Assembly (NCBI GenBank): GCA_012295275.1
Contig: CM022672.1
Span: 10,797,904 to 10,859,903 of the forward strand
Reading direction: 5' to 3'
DNA: 62,000 nucleotides
Source: Chrysomallon squamiferum
Lineage: Eukaryota; Mollusca; Gastropoda; Neomphalida; Peltospiridae
Part shown: positions 29,501-38,419 of the stretch, one piece after another
How positions within the stretch are numbered: position 1 is the first letter of the stretch
Layout: the number at the start of each line of letters is the position of its first letter
Made by a program: the position numbers and the translations under genes
Notes under the pieces: generated by a model
What the model was told of the DNA's origin: nothing
The model's input: only the letters and a program-made list of their open reading frames with translations
Database searches by the model: none

Positions 29501-32186
29501 AAGTGTTGTCCTCAACACCAACAGATGCGAAGAATGGCAGCAATTTCCAGAAATCACACAATTTCATTCCTTCAACCACATCATCACCAGCAAGCTTCTG
29601 GTATGACAGCTGTGGGAAAAGTTTTTCCCATAATGATCCTCACATGAATGTATCATCATCTGCTGCAGAAAATGCTGAGGACAAGACTCCTGAAACAGAG
29701 AGGAAAGCAGAGAATTCCTTCAGTGAGGTACTTTCACCAAGTCAGGCAAGTAAGTACCTGAGTGAGGGAAATAAAGGAAAAAGCGCAAAAGTCTCAGACA
29801 AAGGCTGTTTCAAATTGATGGGGTTTCAGAATCTTCTTCACTGGTTGTTGGTCCACTATACCAAGATCTATCAAAAAGTGACAGTGACAGTGAAAAAGAA
29901 GTTAAAACTGAAGATGATTCACCTTCAAGTACACTTCGTGAAAATCGAAATGGTGAAATTTCTAGTGACACAAGCAAGGATTCCCAGGTGCGTAGAACAG
30001 AGAATTGCATGGACTCTTCTGATACTACTGAAAAAGCTTTATCATCACAAAATGATCCTGAAGTTTCAGTTCAAAATGGAAAGATTCCAGGCATGGAATC
30101 TGCCTGTATTTCCATTATCAGATCTGGCAGGTTGGACTCTGGAATCAAGCTGAGTTCCAACATGTCTACCAGCAGCAGTACAAGTGGTTCTAAAGGCAAA
30201 CAGCTGTCTAATAATCAGATGGACTCTACTGAGAGTGATGTCTTTCTCAATGGTGAGTGTAAAACTGATGCTGAAAACCCAACTGAAACTACAGTAAAAA
30301 AAAATGAGAAGGATGTTTCAGAAGCTGAAACTGGCAAGAATGTGAATGACACTGAACAAAACAAAGAGGTGGTTCCTTCAGAAAAGAATGAAACCAAAGA
30401 GGTATACATGAATGGCAATTCTAGTGAAAAGTCTATTACCAGCAAACATGTTTCCAAAACCATAAAGAAAAAACAAAAGGTAAAGAGGTCTAGGGATGGA
30501 ACTCAGTTTTACTTGTCTGATTCTGATGATGAAGTTTTTGAAGATGCTATAGAAAACATGAGGAAAAAGGATTCCAATGAAAATCTGTGTCATTCTGGCA
30601 TTGCCATTCCTCAGACCAATAGAGAAAGTACAAACTCATTTTCAAAGAGCCTGCCCAAGTCTTTTGAACTGGGTAGAATGGACTCGTGCTGCAGTTATTA
30701 TCCAAACATGGAAAATGTTCGACCCAAAAGTCCTGAAGCTCAGTGGCGATTGGAATTCACTGGAATTCATGTTGATACAGACTGTGAGAGCAGAATGTCC
30801 AACATGGACCTGTCTGAGGCAGATTCCTCCTCATTCTGTTCCAACAACCATCGAATTTCAATAGACTCTAACAACAGTGACCTGCTTGTCACTGCAAACC
30901 AAACTGGCAGCAATAACAACAGCCTTACAACATTCAATCCAGAGAACTTTATCTTCCCTGAGGACTACTCGCTGGAACAGAAAATGGAAAGGTTCCTACA
31001 CACACCCAGTTTCAGTGCTACCAACAGTTCCAGGGCTTGGTCAAGTTACGAGGAGATCTCTACTCCACCCAAAGACCACCATAATTCAAATACTGGAAAA
31101 ACCAGGCCCAATCACCTGCAAATTGATCCTTCAAGAGCAGCCAGCTCTGCATCTCTAACAACCATGGGAGAAAATATGTTCTGTACAGACTTATATCTTC
31201 AGGCGAAGGTTAAAATTTCTGACAAACCAGTCAAATGTTTGGTCAATTTAATGTAAGTTAAAAGTTTAATAAAGAAAATCTATTCAGTGTGTTATTCTTA
31301 ATCTGAATTACATAAAAAATAATGTTTTAAAAATGGAAACATCTTTGAGTGAGTGGTATTAAAATTATCATTCAGAGTAGGATCAAACATTTAATTCATT
31401 AGTCTTTTCATAATTTTCACGTTTATTTATTATATTTTTAAAATTATTTTTATTTCATATTATTTACATTTTATGTGCATTTTTAATAAGAAATATGTGT
31501 TTATTATTTTGTTAGTGGAAGTAATCTATGTTTTCAAAATGAGAACATTTTCACAGTGGTAAATACTTTTCTGTTACAGTTGCAATAATGAGCCACTGAT
31601 TTTGAGTCTTGCTGGTAGCTATGGTGATGATGAAGCTGTCCTGAAATGGAAAAAGGAACCAAATGAAGTATGTAGATTTTACTGTATTCATTTAAAGATG
31701 CTTTTGGACTGATTCAACAAGTTTCTATTTTTTTTTTTTTTTCAGTTACATAATCTATAAATATTCAGTTTATTAGTATTTATATAACATATTTTTTTAA
31801 TTATTTATTTTCCAAAACATAATTTTTAAATTCATCTACCTTTGCACATTTATGTTATTATAAAAGAAAGAACCCCAACAAAAAAAAACCCAGAAAAACA
31901 GTCAATGAAACTGATTATCACACTATGAAATATTAAAATACTTAAAACATTCAATCAGCCCTTTTCAGATTATTCATTAGCAGTTATTTAATTCTGTCAC
32001 TTTCATCTCTATTTTCAGTTGCTGTGGACCAATGATCCAATACTTGAGTACTGCATGGATACTAAGACGACAATTCTGCCAACATACATGAGAGGCAGGA
32101 TGTCGAGTTCGTCTTCAGTACAGAGCAACAGAAGTGGCAGCTCTGTAAAATCACTTGAACATCGACTTAGCCAGTGCAGTCAGTAG
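1055..32186 (+). CDS. TBC1D2-like RabGAP with C-terminal beta-propeller-like region (5' partial)
   Basis: Predicted GTPase-activating protein for Rab GTPases of the endosomal pathway. Exons read from splice sites and phase: 1055-1201, 3584-3647 (or 3653), 4735-4863, 5288-5358, 5739-5928, 6705-6860, 7421-7510, 7982-8106, 8560-8770, 22492-22671, 23092-23229, 23810-23876, 25942-26033, 26354-26440, 27096-27216, 27540-27673, 27998-28190, 29095-31252, 31580-31667, 32019-32186 (TAG). About 1,500 visible residues: coiled coil with the TBC1D2-typical [18 protein letters not shown] domain at about 200-455 with arginine finger (LDLMRTMP) and glutamine finger (GYCQGMN); helical linker; propeller-like blades ([47 protein letters not shown]); Ser-rich disorder at about 760-1400; a last blade ([16 protein letters not shown]). 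The propeller recalls JIP3/4-, LRRK- or ARHGEF10-type folds. Any N-terminal PH domain would lie outside the window. One phase conflict (26354) and one probable 80-bp intron (29750-29829) are reported as findings. Confidence 0.85.
1182..1630 (+). repeat. Alternating 84/65-bp tandem array containing an exon end and splice donor
   Basis: The last codons of exon 1055-1201, its donor (agaaaag|gtgaaaatatc) and following intron bases recur five more times. The motif gacagcaagaaaag (diverged in the last copy) falls at about 1188, 1272, 1337, 1421, 1486 and 1570. Spacing is 84, 65, 84, 65, 84, so the true unit is a 149-bp dimer. The first copy is the genuine exon end; the last is diverged. Copies carry acceptor-like pyrimidine-AG sites as well as donors. 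Confidence 0.93.
1815..1883. repeat. (CA)n microsatellite interrupted by ATAAAA
   Basis: Two CA tracts separated by repeated cacatataaaaac segments, intronic. Confidence 0.9.
2400..2790. repeat. 52-bp intronic tandem repeat
   Basis: The unit begins catagtgctttagaattcaa and ends cattagtattcatatataa. Starts at about 2524, 2576 and onward show a 52-bp period, with near-identical central copies and diverged copies back to about 2110. It has no coding potential. Copies are contiguous without spacers, so this is not a CRISPR-like array. Confidence 0.9.
3230..3565. repeat. Low-complexity AAAC/AAAT/AAT/AAGT block
   Basis: Successive short-period simple repeats (AAAC, AAAT, a pure AAT run at about 3363-3400, AAGT) end just upstream of the exon acceptor at 3582-3583. 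Leucine- and isoleucine-run ORFs here are repeat translations. Confidence 0.9.
3584..4300 (+). repeat. Exon 3584-3653 followed by shredded exon copies within (TG)n
   Basis: The exon and its downstream flank (aaacaggatgggttagttg..) reappear in pieces inside several hundred bp of TG dinucleotides: caggacagcaaagatcacg at about 3782, cagaatcagaat then ttcctcaatgaagaagtg at about 3886-3922, gaacaggatgggttagttg at about 4095, and gaacaggatggattagtta at about 4255. Pieces keep the parental order, so this is a tandem duplication whose interior is interrupted or replaced by TG repeat. Only the first copy has an intact frame. Confidence 0.85.
6060..6240 (+). repeat. Decayed partial copy of the preceding RabGAP exon and donor
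   Basis: actagatggtctttgttcag..ttcttaaaaatgtgagtgaac mirrors actggatggtctttcttcag..tgctgaaaaatgtgagtgaaa at about 5880-5940, and the similarity continues into flanking intron (ttttacatatttt, ttatggttaaagttat). The original acceptor and 5' exon part are absent from the copy, so it is not a usable exon. Confidence 0.8.
7511..7800 (+). repeat. Tandem TATGTTACACTGTATACTTAT array beginning at a splice donor
   Basis: About a dozen 21-27-bp units of the form tatgttacactgtatactta run directly from the donor GTATGTTACAC of exon 7421-7510. The donor is part of the first unit, so several later units carry potential donor-like gtta/gtat motifs. Confidence 0.9.
8771..12183. other. Large RabGAP intron, left part
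   Basis: Begins with a long poly-T run (about 8778-8819) and an AT run near 8908-8935. The rest is AT-rich with poly-T tracts (11287-11400) and no exon I can support on either strand. The segment about 10000-10300 is somewhat richer in GC but encodes nothing recognisable. The last few hundred bases are probably the 3' UTR of the - strand gene that ends at 12184. Confidence 0.65.
12184..19050 (-). CDS. Secreted coiled-coil/fibrinogen-like (FReD) protein, scabrous-like, nested antisense
   Basis: Predicted extracellular glycoprotein of about 840 residues. Coding exons on the - strand: 19050-18758, 14906-13287, 12794-12184 (TGA); phases join as AG|A and G|AC. The N-terminus has a hydrophobic segment and a signal-like stretch ending near SGSGHAQ. 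The middle exon is a long coiled coil with many N-glycosylation sequons (NFT, NNS, NNT, NFS, NQS). The last exon is a fibrinogen-related domain with four cysteines, the calcium-site-like DRDND and the GWWYRHC..SNLNGRY signature. The tail ([17 protein letters not shown]), the length and the coiled coil recall arthropod scabrous, a secreted modulator of Notch, more than ficolins or snail FREPs; that is an inference from memory of the family. The whole gene lies in one RabGAP intron. One extra base in the middle exon (14402-14544) breaks the frame. Confidence 0.85.
14907..18757. other. First intron of the fibrinogen-domain gene
   Basis: No exon is supported. It contains a (CA)n run (about 15850-15889), ATT repeats near 16890-16920, poly-T tracts, and the TATG/TGTA array. 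The block at about 17040-17430 is clearly richer in GC than its surroundings and may be an old transposable-element fragment, but I could read no protein from it. Confidence 0.6.
18043..18218. repeat. (TATG)n/(TGTATA)n microsatellite
   Basis: Runs of TATG grade into TGTATATG and end in TG. Both-strand ORFs (17963-18224) are translations of the repeat. Confidence 0.95.
19476..19800. repeat. Long (AAT/AAC/AGT)n trinucleotide array
   Basis: Over 300 bp of trinucleotides, imperfect on the left and nearly pure AAT at about 19690-19765, ending in short inverted TTATTA/TAATAA segments. Poly-N and poly-L/I ORFs here are artefacts of the repeat. Confidence 0.95.
21678..21926 (+). other. Unrecognised 82-codon ORF in RabGAP intron
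   Basis: An ATG-to-stop frame with mixed amino-acid composition (two Cys, several Lys/Gln/Phe, ending QQLLKKKVV), better than the surrounding repeat ORFs. I recognise no domain. No splice sites join it in phase to the RabGAP exons, whose sequence is continuous across it. It may be a decayed transposon piece or chance. Confidence 0.2.
23320..23450. repeat. (ATT)n/(ATTATC)n microsatellite
   Basis: Pure and imperfect ATT runs in the intron between RabGAP exons 23092-23229 and 23810-23876. Similar arrays lie at about 22170-22330 and 24385-24500. Confidence 0.9.
23877..25941. other. RabGAP intron with ATT repeats
   Basis: AT-rich intron between exons that join in phase (AAT G|GT GAG). It holds ATT arrays and a short TG run near 25695-25740. 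No independent gene is supported. Confidence 0.65.
26520..26577. repeat. Poly-T followed by poly-A, hairpin-capable
   Basis: About 22 T, a short spacer tctga, then about 28 A. Such a tract can fold on itself and is also a typical place for assembly error. It lies in the intron after exon 26354-26440. Confidence 0.85.
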
Positions 32187-32299
32187 ACATCTTCCATGTG
32201 GTTTTCATCAGCTTTGAAAGAAACAGAGACTTGGAAATGACATCCAGTTTCACCCGACAACAATAATGAGACATTGATCATTATTTATCAGTCATTTGA

Positions 32300-32305
32300 A
32301 ATAAA
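32300..32305 (+). terminator. Candidate poly(A) signal AATAAA of RabGAP gene
   Basis: The first AATAAA after the stop at 32184-32186, about 115 bp downstream, with another AATAAA-type hexamer close by. Later hexamers (for example near 33145 and 34041) could be used instead. Confidence 0.35.
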
Positions 32306-34784
32306 GAAATAAAAATAGTTACATTTCAGACTATAGTAAAACAAAAACTGTGGTGTTCGATACTTAAGGCACTACAGTCATGGAAAACAGAATGTGGGTG
32401 TATACCCTAAACGGACAAATATTAAGACTTCTATTTTGGGTGTACCTCTTCTGAAGATGGAATGATTGTAATATACAATCAGACATGATATAATTAACAT
32501 TGTACATGTATGGCCATGCACAATCATATATGACATTTATAAAAATTGGAAGTGCCGACACTTTGAAAAGGTTGACATGATATATTAAGATTCAAGTAAT
32601 ATTTAGTAAACTGAAGTTATTTTGAATACACATATATATATACACATAGATATTAATGTTCAATTTAAAATCAGTATATAAATAAAATAATAATATATAC
32701 CTACCATTCAAATTTGAAATATATGCTTCCTTGTTTAACAGAGCTAAAACAGACTGTGATGGGACCCTATTAAATTTCGAAATAAATAATTTGTTACTTA
32801 ATGTTACAGTTGTGATATACATAACTGGTTTGGGATCAGACAAATAATAATGAATGATATATATATATTTTTTTTTTTTTTTTTTGAATCTGCTTTCAGC
32901 TGGTTCTGAAATGAGCAGTGTCAGTGTAAATGTATTGTAAAGTGTAATTAGTTTTTATGTCCTACCTAAGGACTAACATTTTTTAACTTTTGTAATTTGA
33001 ATATATTCTTATTTTTCAAATATAAATTTTAATGACTGAAACATGGTATCTTGGGTTTTTCTTTTCTTTTCTTTTTAACTTTTTATTTCAGATGCTGACT
33101 ATGTTCGTGTTTTTCAAATTAAATAATATTTAATTTGTTTCCTTAATAAAACCAAAGCCAAAACATAAATGTAATTTATGTTGCATGAATAAAATCTGGA
33201 AAATGGAATAATGATATCAAAGTGATTTAAACTGATATGTGAAAAAAAAATAGACATCAGCATCTTAACATTAATATTGTATTTTCAAGTACTTCATTTT
33301 AACTTAATGGTGCTTTTTGGGGTAAATACAAAACTACCTTAACTGTGGTCACAAGTTTCAGTTAAAATTTATTTACAACTTTACCAAATAAATGTTAATT
33401 TTACACTGTCACTGGAATAGCAAAACTAGAACTATGCTCACATTTTGGGAAAACTTGATATGAAAGTTCCTTTATGTAATTCTCCACTATTATCGGGCAA
33501 ATTTCTTACTTTTATAAAACTCTCATTACAAACCATATATACTTAATCATAAAGAATCTAACTTTCAATAAAACTATGTCACTATGTGTTTCAAGCTTTT
33601 GAATCATTTTTCTAATTTTTTACTAAAACAAATATTTTATACCAATTGCTAACAAGCACAGAAATCTCATTATCATTTATGCTGTTTATAAATTCTTTGA
33701 ATCTCAATTCTGTTGCGTTTGCTATTGTTTTTTCCTTTTTATTTACTAAAACCACAACTGATAAATAATTATACGGGTCTCTAACCAAACTTTTTCCATA
33801 TTTGATATATATCATTATGATCAATCTGCTTGTTCTGTGTATTTGTTATAAGAAAACACAAATGTTTTCTAGTCAGATGTACATAGGTTCATTGTTAACA
33901 TATTTTTCATAGGTAAGGCCATACATTATATATTTTCATACAACTGTTATATATTTTTGTAAATATGTTACTAAATTTGAAATGTAAATAGTTTATTTTT
34001 TGTTCATCTATGACATATTATGTAAATAATCAGAAATGTCAAATAAATATTTGTTGAAAATGTTAGGACTAAAATTACATGTATTTGTTTGGAAGGTATC
34101 AACATATGCAATTAATATCTAAGAATCTGTCAATTATGTTTTTCAGTATTCAAACTTTTGTCATCAGAAAAAATTTGAAGACAGATTTTCTTGTAATATA
34201 ATGGCTAATAACAAGGTTTTCTTGATACAATTGCAATCCTTTTTTCTTGACAAATCAGATCAATATTTTAACAGCTCAATTAAAATCAATGCAATTAGAT
34301 TAACCTGCTATTAAACAGTGGTACCTAACAAAGTTTGTTATGCATGTAACTTGTTAATTATTAAATCAGTTGTTGCAAAATTATTAGTATCTCTGTTGCC
34401 ATATACATCAATAAAAAAATATTTAAAAATGCTATAGACTGCTTTTGTTGTGAATTTTATTTTCATCATTTTCAATGCTTTATGTTTTTCTTAAGATGTT
34501 GCTACAACTTTAATCTTGTATAGCAAGTTATATTCAGGCAATAAATTAGAACATGTTATTCCTAATGTTGAATCAAAAACTTTTAATCAACAAATACATA
34601 ACAAAATTTATAAGATAAATTAAATAGAAATGGCTTTTTTCTAATAAATTATATTTCATTAGCCACCAATCTCAGAGCCTTAACAGTGTAACACTAAAGT
34701 TTAATTTCCAAAATACTCCCCTATATACATACACACACACACACACACACAAAATGAACAAATTAAGAAATCTCATGTATTTAA

Positions 34785-34790
34785 TTTATT
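34785..34790 (-). terminator. Candidate poly(A) signal of XRCC2
   Basis: TTTATT on + reads AATAAA on -, about 240 bp beyond the XRCC2 stop; an overlapping second copy follows. Confidence 0.35.
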
Positions 34791-34862
34791 TTATTTTCTG
34801 TTTATCTTTAAACACTGAACAAAATAGTAATCTTAGACTATATACAGATAAGGAACAATACA

Positions 34863-34995
34863 TATGAAATTTTATCTCAGTAATTCTGGAATGCTGAATA
34901 TTACAGTACATACAAGAAATATTAGCTGAAATTAGAGTTTAGTTAAATGTAATGCATATTTAGTTTTCTTTTCTAGATAACTTTCTGCAAATAAT
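34863..34995. repeat. Diverged direct repeat, copy A, flanking the large XRCC2 exon
   Basis: attttatctcagtaattctg..ttagctgaaattaga..taatgcatatttagt..ctttctgcaaataa matches copy B at about 36095-36230 in order and orientation. It lies just outside the XRCC2 stop codon. Confidence 0.7.
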
Positions 34996-35032
34996 GTAAA
35001 TAAATTTTAGGAATCTGTATAAGACCATTTTA

Positions 35033-38000
35033 TCATAAGAATTCAACTCCATAATCAGATATTTGAAACTGTTTGGAGCACTTCCATGTTTTGTGCATGA
35101 CTGAATATGTAACTTTATCTCCACTAGTTTTTGTTAAAAGAAACAGTTGATCAACAAAATTTGCCCAGTCCTTTCCTAGAAACTCTGAATATCCACCAAT
35201 TAGTTTCTCATCCAGATTTTCAAAGTTGTTGTGTCTGTTGTAATTTTTTACTCTGTTTCTAAATATTTCAGCTTTTGTCACCAAAAGAACAAGATTATAA
35301 TCTTTGACAATTTTTTCCAAACTTTTAACAATGGAGTTCATTACTTTTTCTTGCCCTGCAGTATTGTTTCCAGAACCACAGCGATCAGCCCAGTAGAAAG
35401 CTGACATACTGTCTATCATAAAACAAGATATTTCAGGCTCTGTACTAAAAATATTTTCCAGACTGTGCACTGTACACAGCAAATGCTGGCTGCTACTGCA
35501 GTGAATCAAATATAAATTTTTCAAACAGTCCCTGATTAAAGATTCCACGTCTTCAGAAGAAAAAGAACAATTTCCTGCTTTGGCAGATTCAGCAGCAGTT
35601 TCAACAGCTCTTATTATCCTTTTCTCCAATATTAAAGCTAGCCGGAGAATTGAAAACTTGTAATCACAATCAATGAAAACAACACGGACTCCAAAACCAC
35701 CAAGCTTGAATGTCTTCCAATCTTGGGGGAGAATGCATCTGGCAAGCAAATGAAGAAGGATTTCTGATTTGCCTGTCCCTTCAGTTCCTGAAAACTGAAT
35801 AACTTGGCCATGGAGAGGTATCTCAAATAGATGTGGTTCTAGCGCATCCACTGACTGCCTAGCACCTAACCTTGCCAACAGCTGCAACATCAAACGTGAA
35901 ATATTCATTATATCATTTTGCAAAAAATACTTCATTTTCTTTATAAAATATAATTATTTATCACAGAGGACTTATTATCCATTTACTAGATATGCTTGTT
36001 TTTTTTAGTTTATAATTTTTTTTTATTAAAAATTGTTTTAATAATGTTGTTCCATAGTTATTGTTATTTCATACAGAGGAATTATAAACAATTCATCACA
36101 TTTTATCTCAGTATTTAAGGAATGTTAGAAGTAACTCATATCTAAATTACTAGCTGAAAATTAGATTTAAGTTATGTGTAATGCATATTAAGTCCTCTTT
36201 TTGATGTCAGTTTCTGAATAAGAGTACAGTTTAATTTGACAGTTACTCACCATTACTGCAACATCTTAAAATGACAAATACAAAATTACTGACATGATTT
36301 TTCTTTAAAGTTGCATTTATTTCTTAATAAACTGCAGCACCATCATTTATCAAATTTTCACTATGAACAATAATCTTTAACTGTCATTAACTATCAGTTC
36401 ATTCAATAGGGTGCAGTGCATTGTAACATGACTAATTTTGTACTTGTTAAATTCTGAAAATTATATAAGGATATATGTTGGATTTCCTTTTATGGGCACT
36501 TTCGTTTTACCATGACCCAGGCATCACTGAAAAGGCAATATGCAAATATAGCCAGTGTTTGAGATACTACAATAATAAGGGGACACCCTGTCTGAAAAAT
36601 TCTGGATGTTGCAGATTTGTTGTGCAAGCTGATATTATTGTGATTAACCAAATTTGGGGGTTTTGTTGAAATATATTCATGTTTTTTCTTTTTCTGACAG
36701 ATTTGGTGAAATTTGATCTCTGTTACAGTCACAAATTCTAAAATGGTAATGAACAGCAAAAATCAGCAGTTATCAGATCACAACAAAATGTATGCCATTC
36801 AAACTAATGTGTTCCATTTAATCGTTTATTACATTTAAATTTTTGGCTGTGCTAATATTTCACATGATTTGCCAGTCTGATTTTTCCTGTGACTGTGACA
36901 ATCTTGATATCATGAAAGTCACTTCCTACACATACTGTTAGCATCCTAGACCTAGGCCTAACCAAAAACTATGGAAACAGCTGTTAACATCACTTCACTG
37001 CCACTTTCAAAAGCATCTAGATTAGTGCCATGTGCAATACCAAAATTTGTCATTAGTTTTAAATCAAATGTGTTAAATTATTAAATTTTACATATTTTTT
37101 ATTTATTAATTCACCGTATTTACATTTGGCAATTATTTTCTGTATTTTCTTCTCTTTTTTTTACCATGTATATGGAACTGTAAACATATACTGCTTTTAC
37201 TGCAGCTTTGGGAGTAGTGACAGCAGATATGGTTGGAATTGTATGGGATGGATGAACTGTATGAATATCCCTTGCAGTTTTTTTCCAGTGAATCACAACT
37301 TGTATAATGGTGTTTGTAGATCAGAAAGGAATGGATCAGTATCAAGATTCAATAATATTCCTAGCATTGTAAGGTGGTTCCTTGGTTTGGTTATAGCATG
37401 AATATTTGGGATGGCAAGGCTTATAAAGTCCATGTTTTTCACAGGGATATGGTGAAGTCAAGCAGTTGGACATACAGTTGCATTTTTTCTGTGCCAACTT
37501 CTTCGGATAGGCCAATTTTGAGCCTCTCTCATCAATACAGTGTTTTCTGTTTATGAGTTTATGATACCAGTGTGGAGTGTGAGTTCTGATATTAGAACTG
37601 ATATTTTTAAAAGACTGTATTCTTTTCAAAGTGGTAATGTTTTTCCATTGTTACCACAATTTTCACGACAACAGCAGCCAGTTATCGAATGCTGCCTAAG
37701 GAGAGGCTGGCAAATCTCTGTCTCTGAGTTTAGGTGCAGGGTCTGGTCTGTTGTTTTCATTTCTCTTCTGGTGCAGGTGATGTTTAATGATGTTCAGGGG
37801 ATGCTGTCTTCAATTTTTCTCGCTGCTTTTCAAGTATGTTATTGTTGAATATTTATTATATGACCTCTAATAATCCAGAATGATTCAGTATATCGATGCT
37901 GTGTAACGGCCCTGTACCTCATTTTGTTTGTACTAATAATGTGACAACTGACATGTAATTTAAAATGAAAATTAAACAGCTCTTTAATATTTTTAAAATG

Positions 38001-38072
38001 TCACATGGGTGTGGATTAAATGTTTACTGAATCTATTATAATTACCTGTGCACCGCTTTCAGATTTTGACAT
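35033..38072 (-). CDS. XRCC2: DNA repair protein XRCC2 (RAD51 paralogue)
   Basis: RAD51 paralogue of the BCDX2 complex in homologous recombination. Two coding exons on the - strand: 38072-38046 (27 nt, MSKSESGAQ) and 35881-35033, joined in phase 0 through GTAAT donor and TTGCAG acceptor, giving 291 residues (human 280). Walker A is GTEGTGKS at 41-48; FIDCDY at about 78-83 and the Walker-B-like CFMIDSMSAFYW at about 162-173 match the family, and the protein ends YGVEFL as human ends SGVEFC. The join falls exactly where the human first intron lies (before LLARL). The second human coding intron is absent here. A longer open frame starting at 35935 reads intron and its first residues do not fit the family, so I rejected that start. 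The gene is head-to-head with COP1. Confidence 0.95.
35882..38045 (-). other. XRCC2 intron
   Basis: The intron starts GTAAT and ends GATGTTGCAG on the - strand. It contains repeat copy B near 36095-36230 and a GC-richer block at about 37130-37850 with Cys- and aromatic-rich open frames on both strands but no domain I can name. That block looks like a degraded inserted element. Confidence 0.75.
36095..36230. repeat. Diverged direct repeat, copy B
   Basis: attttatctcagtatttaag..ctagctgaaaattaga..taatgcatattaagt..gtttctgaataag is the partner of copy A at 34863-34995. Together they bracket the single large XRCC2 exon. Confidence 0.7.
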
Positions 38073-38419
38073 AACTAGCGATTAACAACATTTAAAAAAT
38101 ATAAGTAAAACATCGTCTGCATTACGCATATATCAATAACGCACTAGCCTCGAGTAGTTAATAGACATGTCCACTTCTTTTATCTGCAGAAACTAGTCTA
38201 TTTCATACGGGCGCATGCGCTATTCTCTCTTAGTAAACATAGTGTTGGTCAGATGTGGTTTGTTTGATACCCTTATATTTATGAATTCTGCTTACTTTGT
38301 GTAACTGCGTGCATTCAGTTTAACTGTTTAGAAATAAGCACAAAAAGTATGCAATCACAGCATTTACTTCAAGCAGATGAATTAAAAATAATAATGAACA
38401 GCACTCCCAACTTTTGACA
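38073..38419. promoter_or_regulatory. Bidirectional XRCC2/COP1 promoter with NRF1-type site
   Basis: The 347 bp between the two divergent start codons must hold both 5' leaders and core promoters. At 38211-38220 is the perfect palindrome GCGCATGCGC, the known core of vertebrate NRF1 sites, standing out in AT-rich DNA. It lies closer to XRCC2 (about 140 bp) than to COP1 (200 bp). No convincing TATA box was chosen. NRF1 binding is an inference from the motif. Confidence 0.65.
38349..38417 (+). other. Upstream ORF in the COP1 leader
   Basis: An ATG opens 22 codons and stops with TGA at 38415-38417, two bases before the COP1 ATG. A second in-frame ATG lies at 38394. It matters only if transcription starts upstream of 38349, which the sequence cannot show. 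If translated, the spacing would allow reinitiation or repression of COP1. Confidence 0.4.

Larger units (their letters stand above)
32187..35032. other. Convergent 3' regions of RabGAP (+) and XRCC2 (-)
   Basis: No coding exon is seen. The left part is presumably the RabGAP 3' UTR, with a first AATAAA at 32300-32305 and a second close by, and more possible signals further right. The right part is presumably the XRCC2 3' UTR. Contains a short CA run at 34732-34751 and poly-T at 32870-32885. Confidence 0.6.

Noticed and set aside
35882-35935. XRCC2 start at 35935 (MKYFLQNDIM...)
   Set aside because: These codons are intron: a TTGCAG acceptor precedes the conserved LLARL, and a matching first exon with GT donor is found at 38046-38072.
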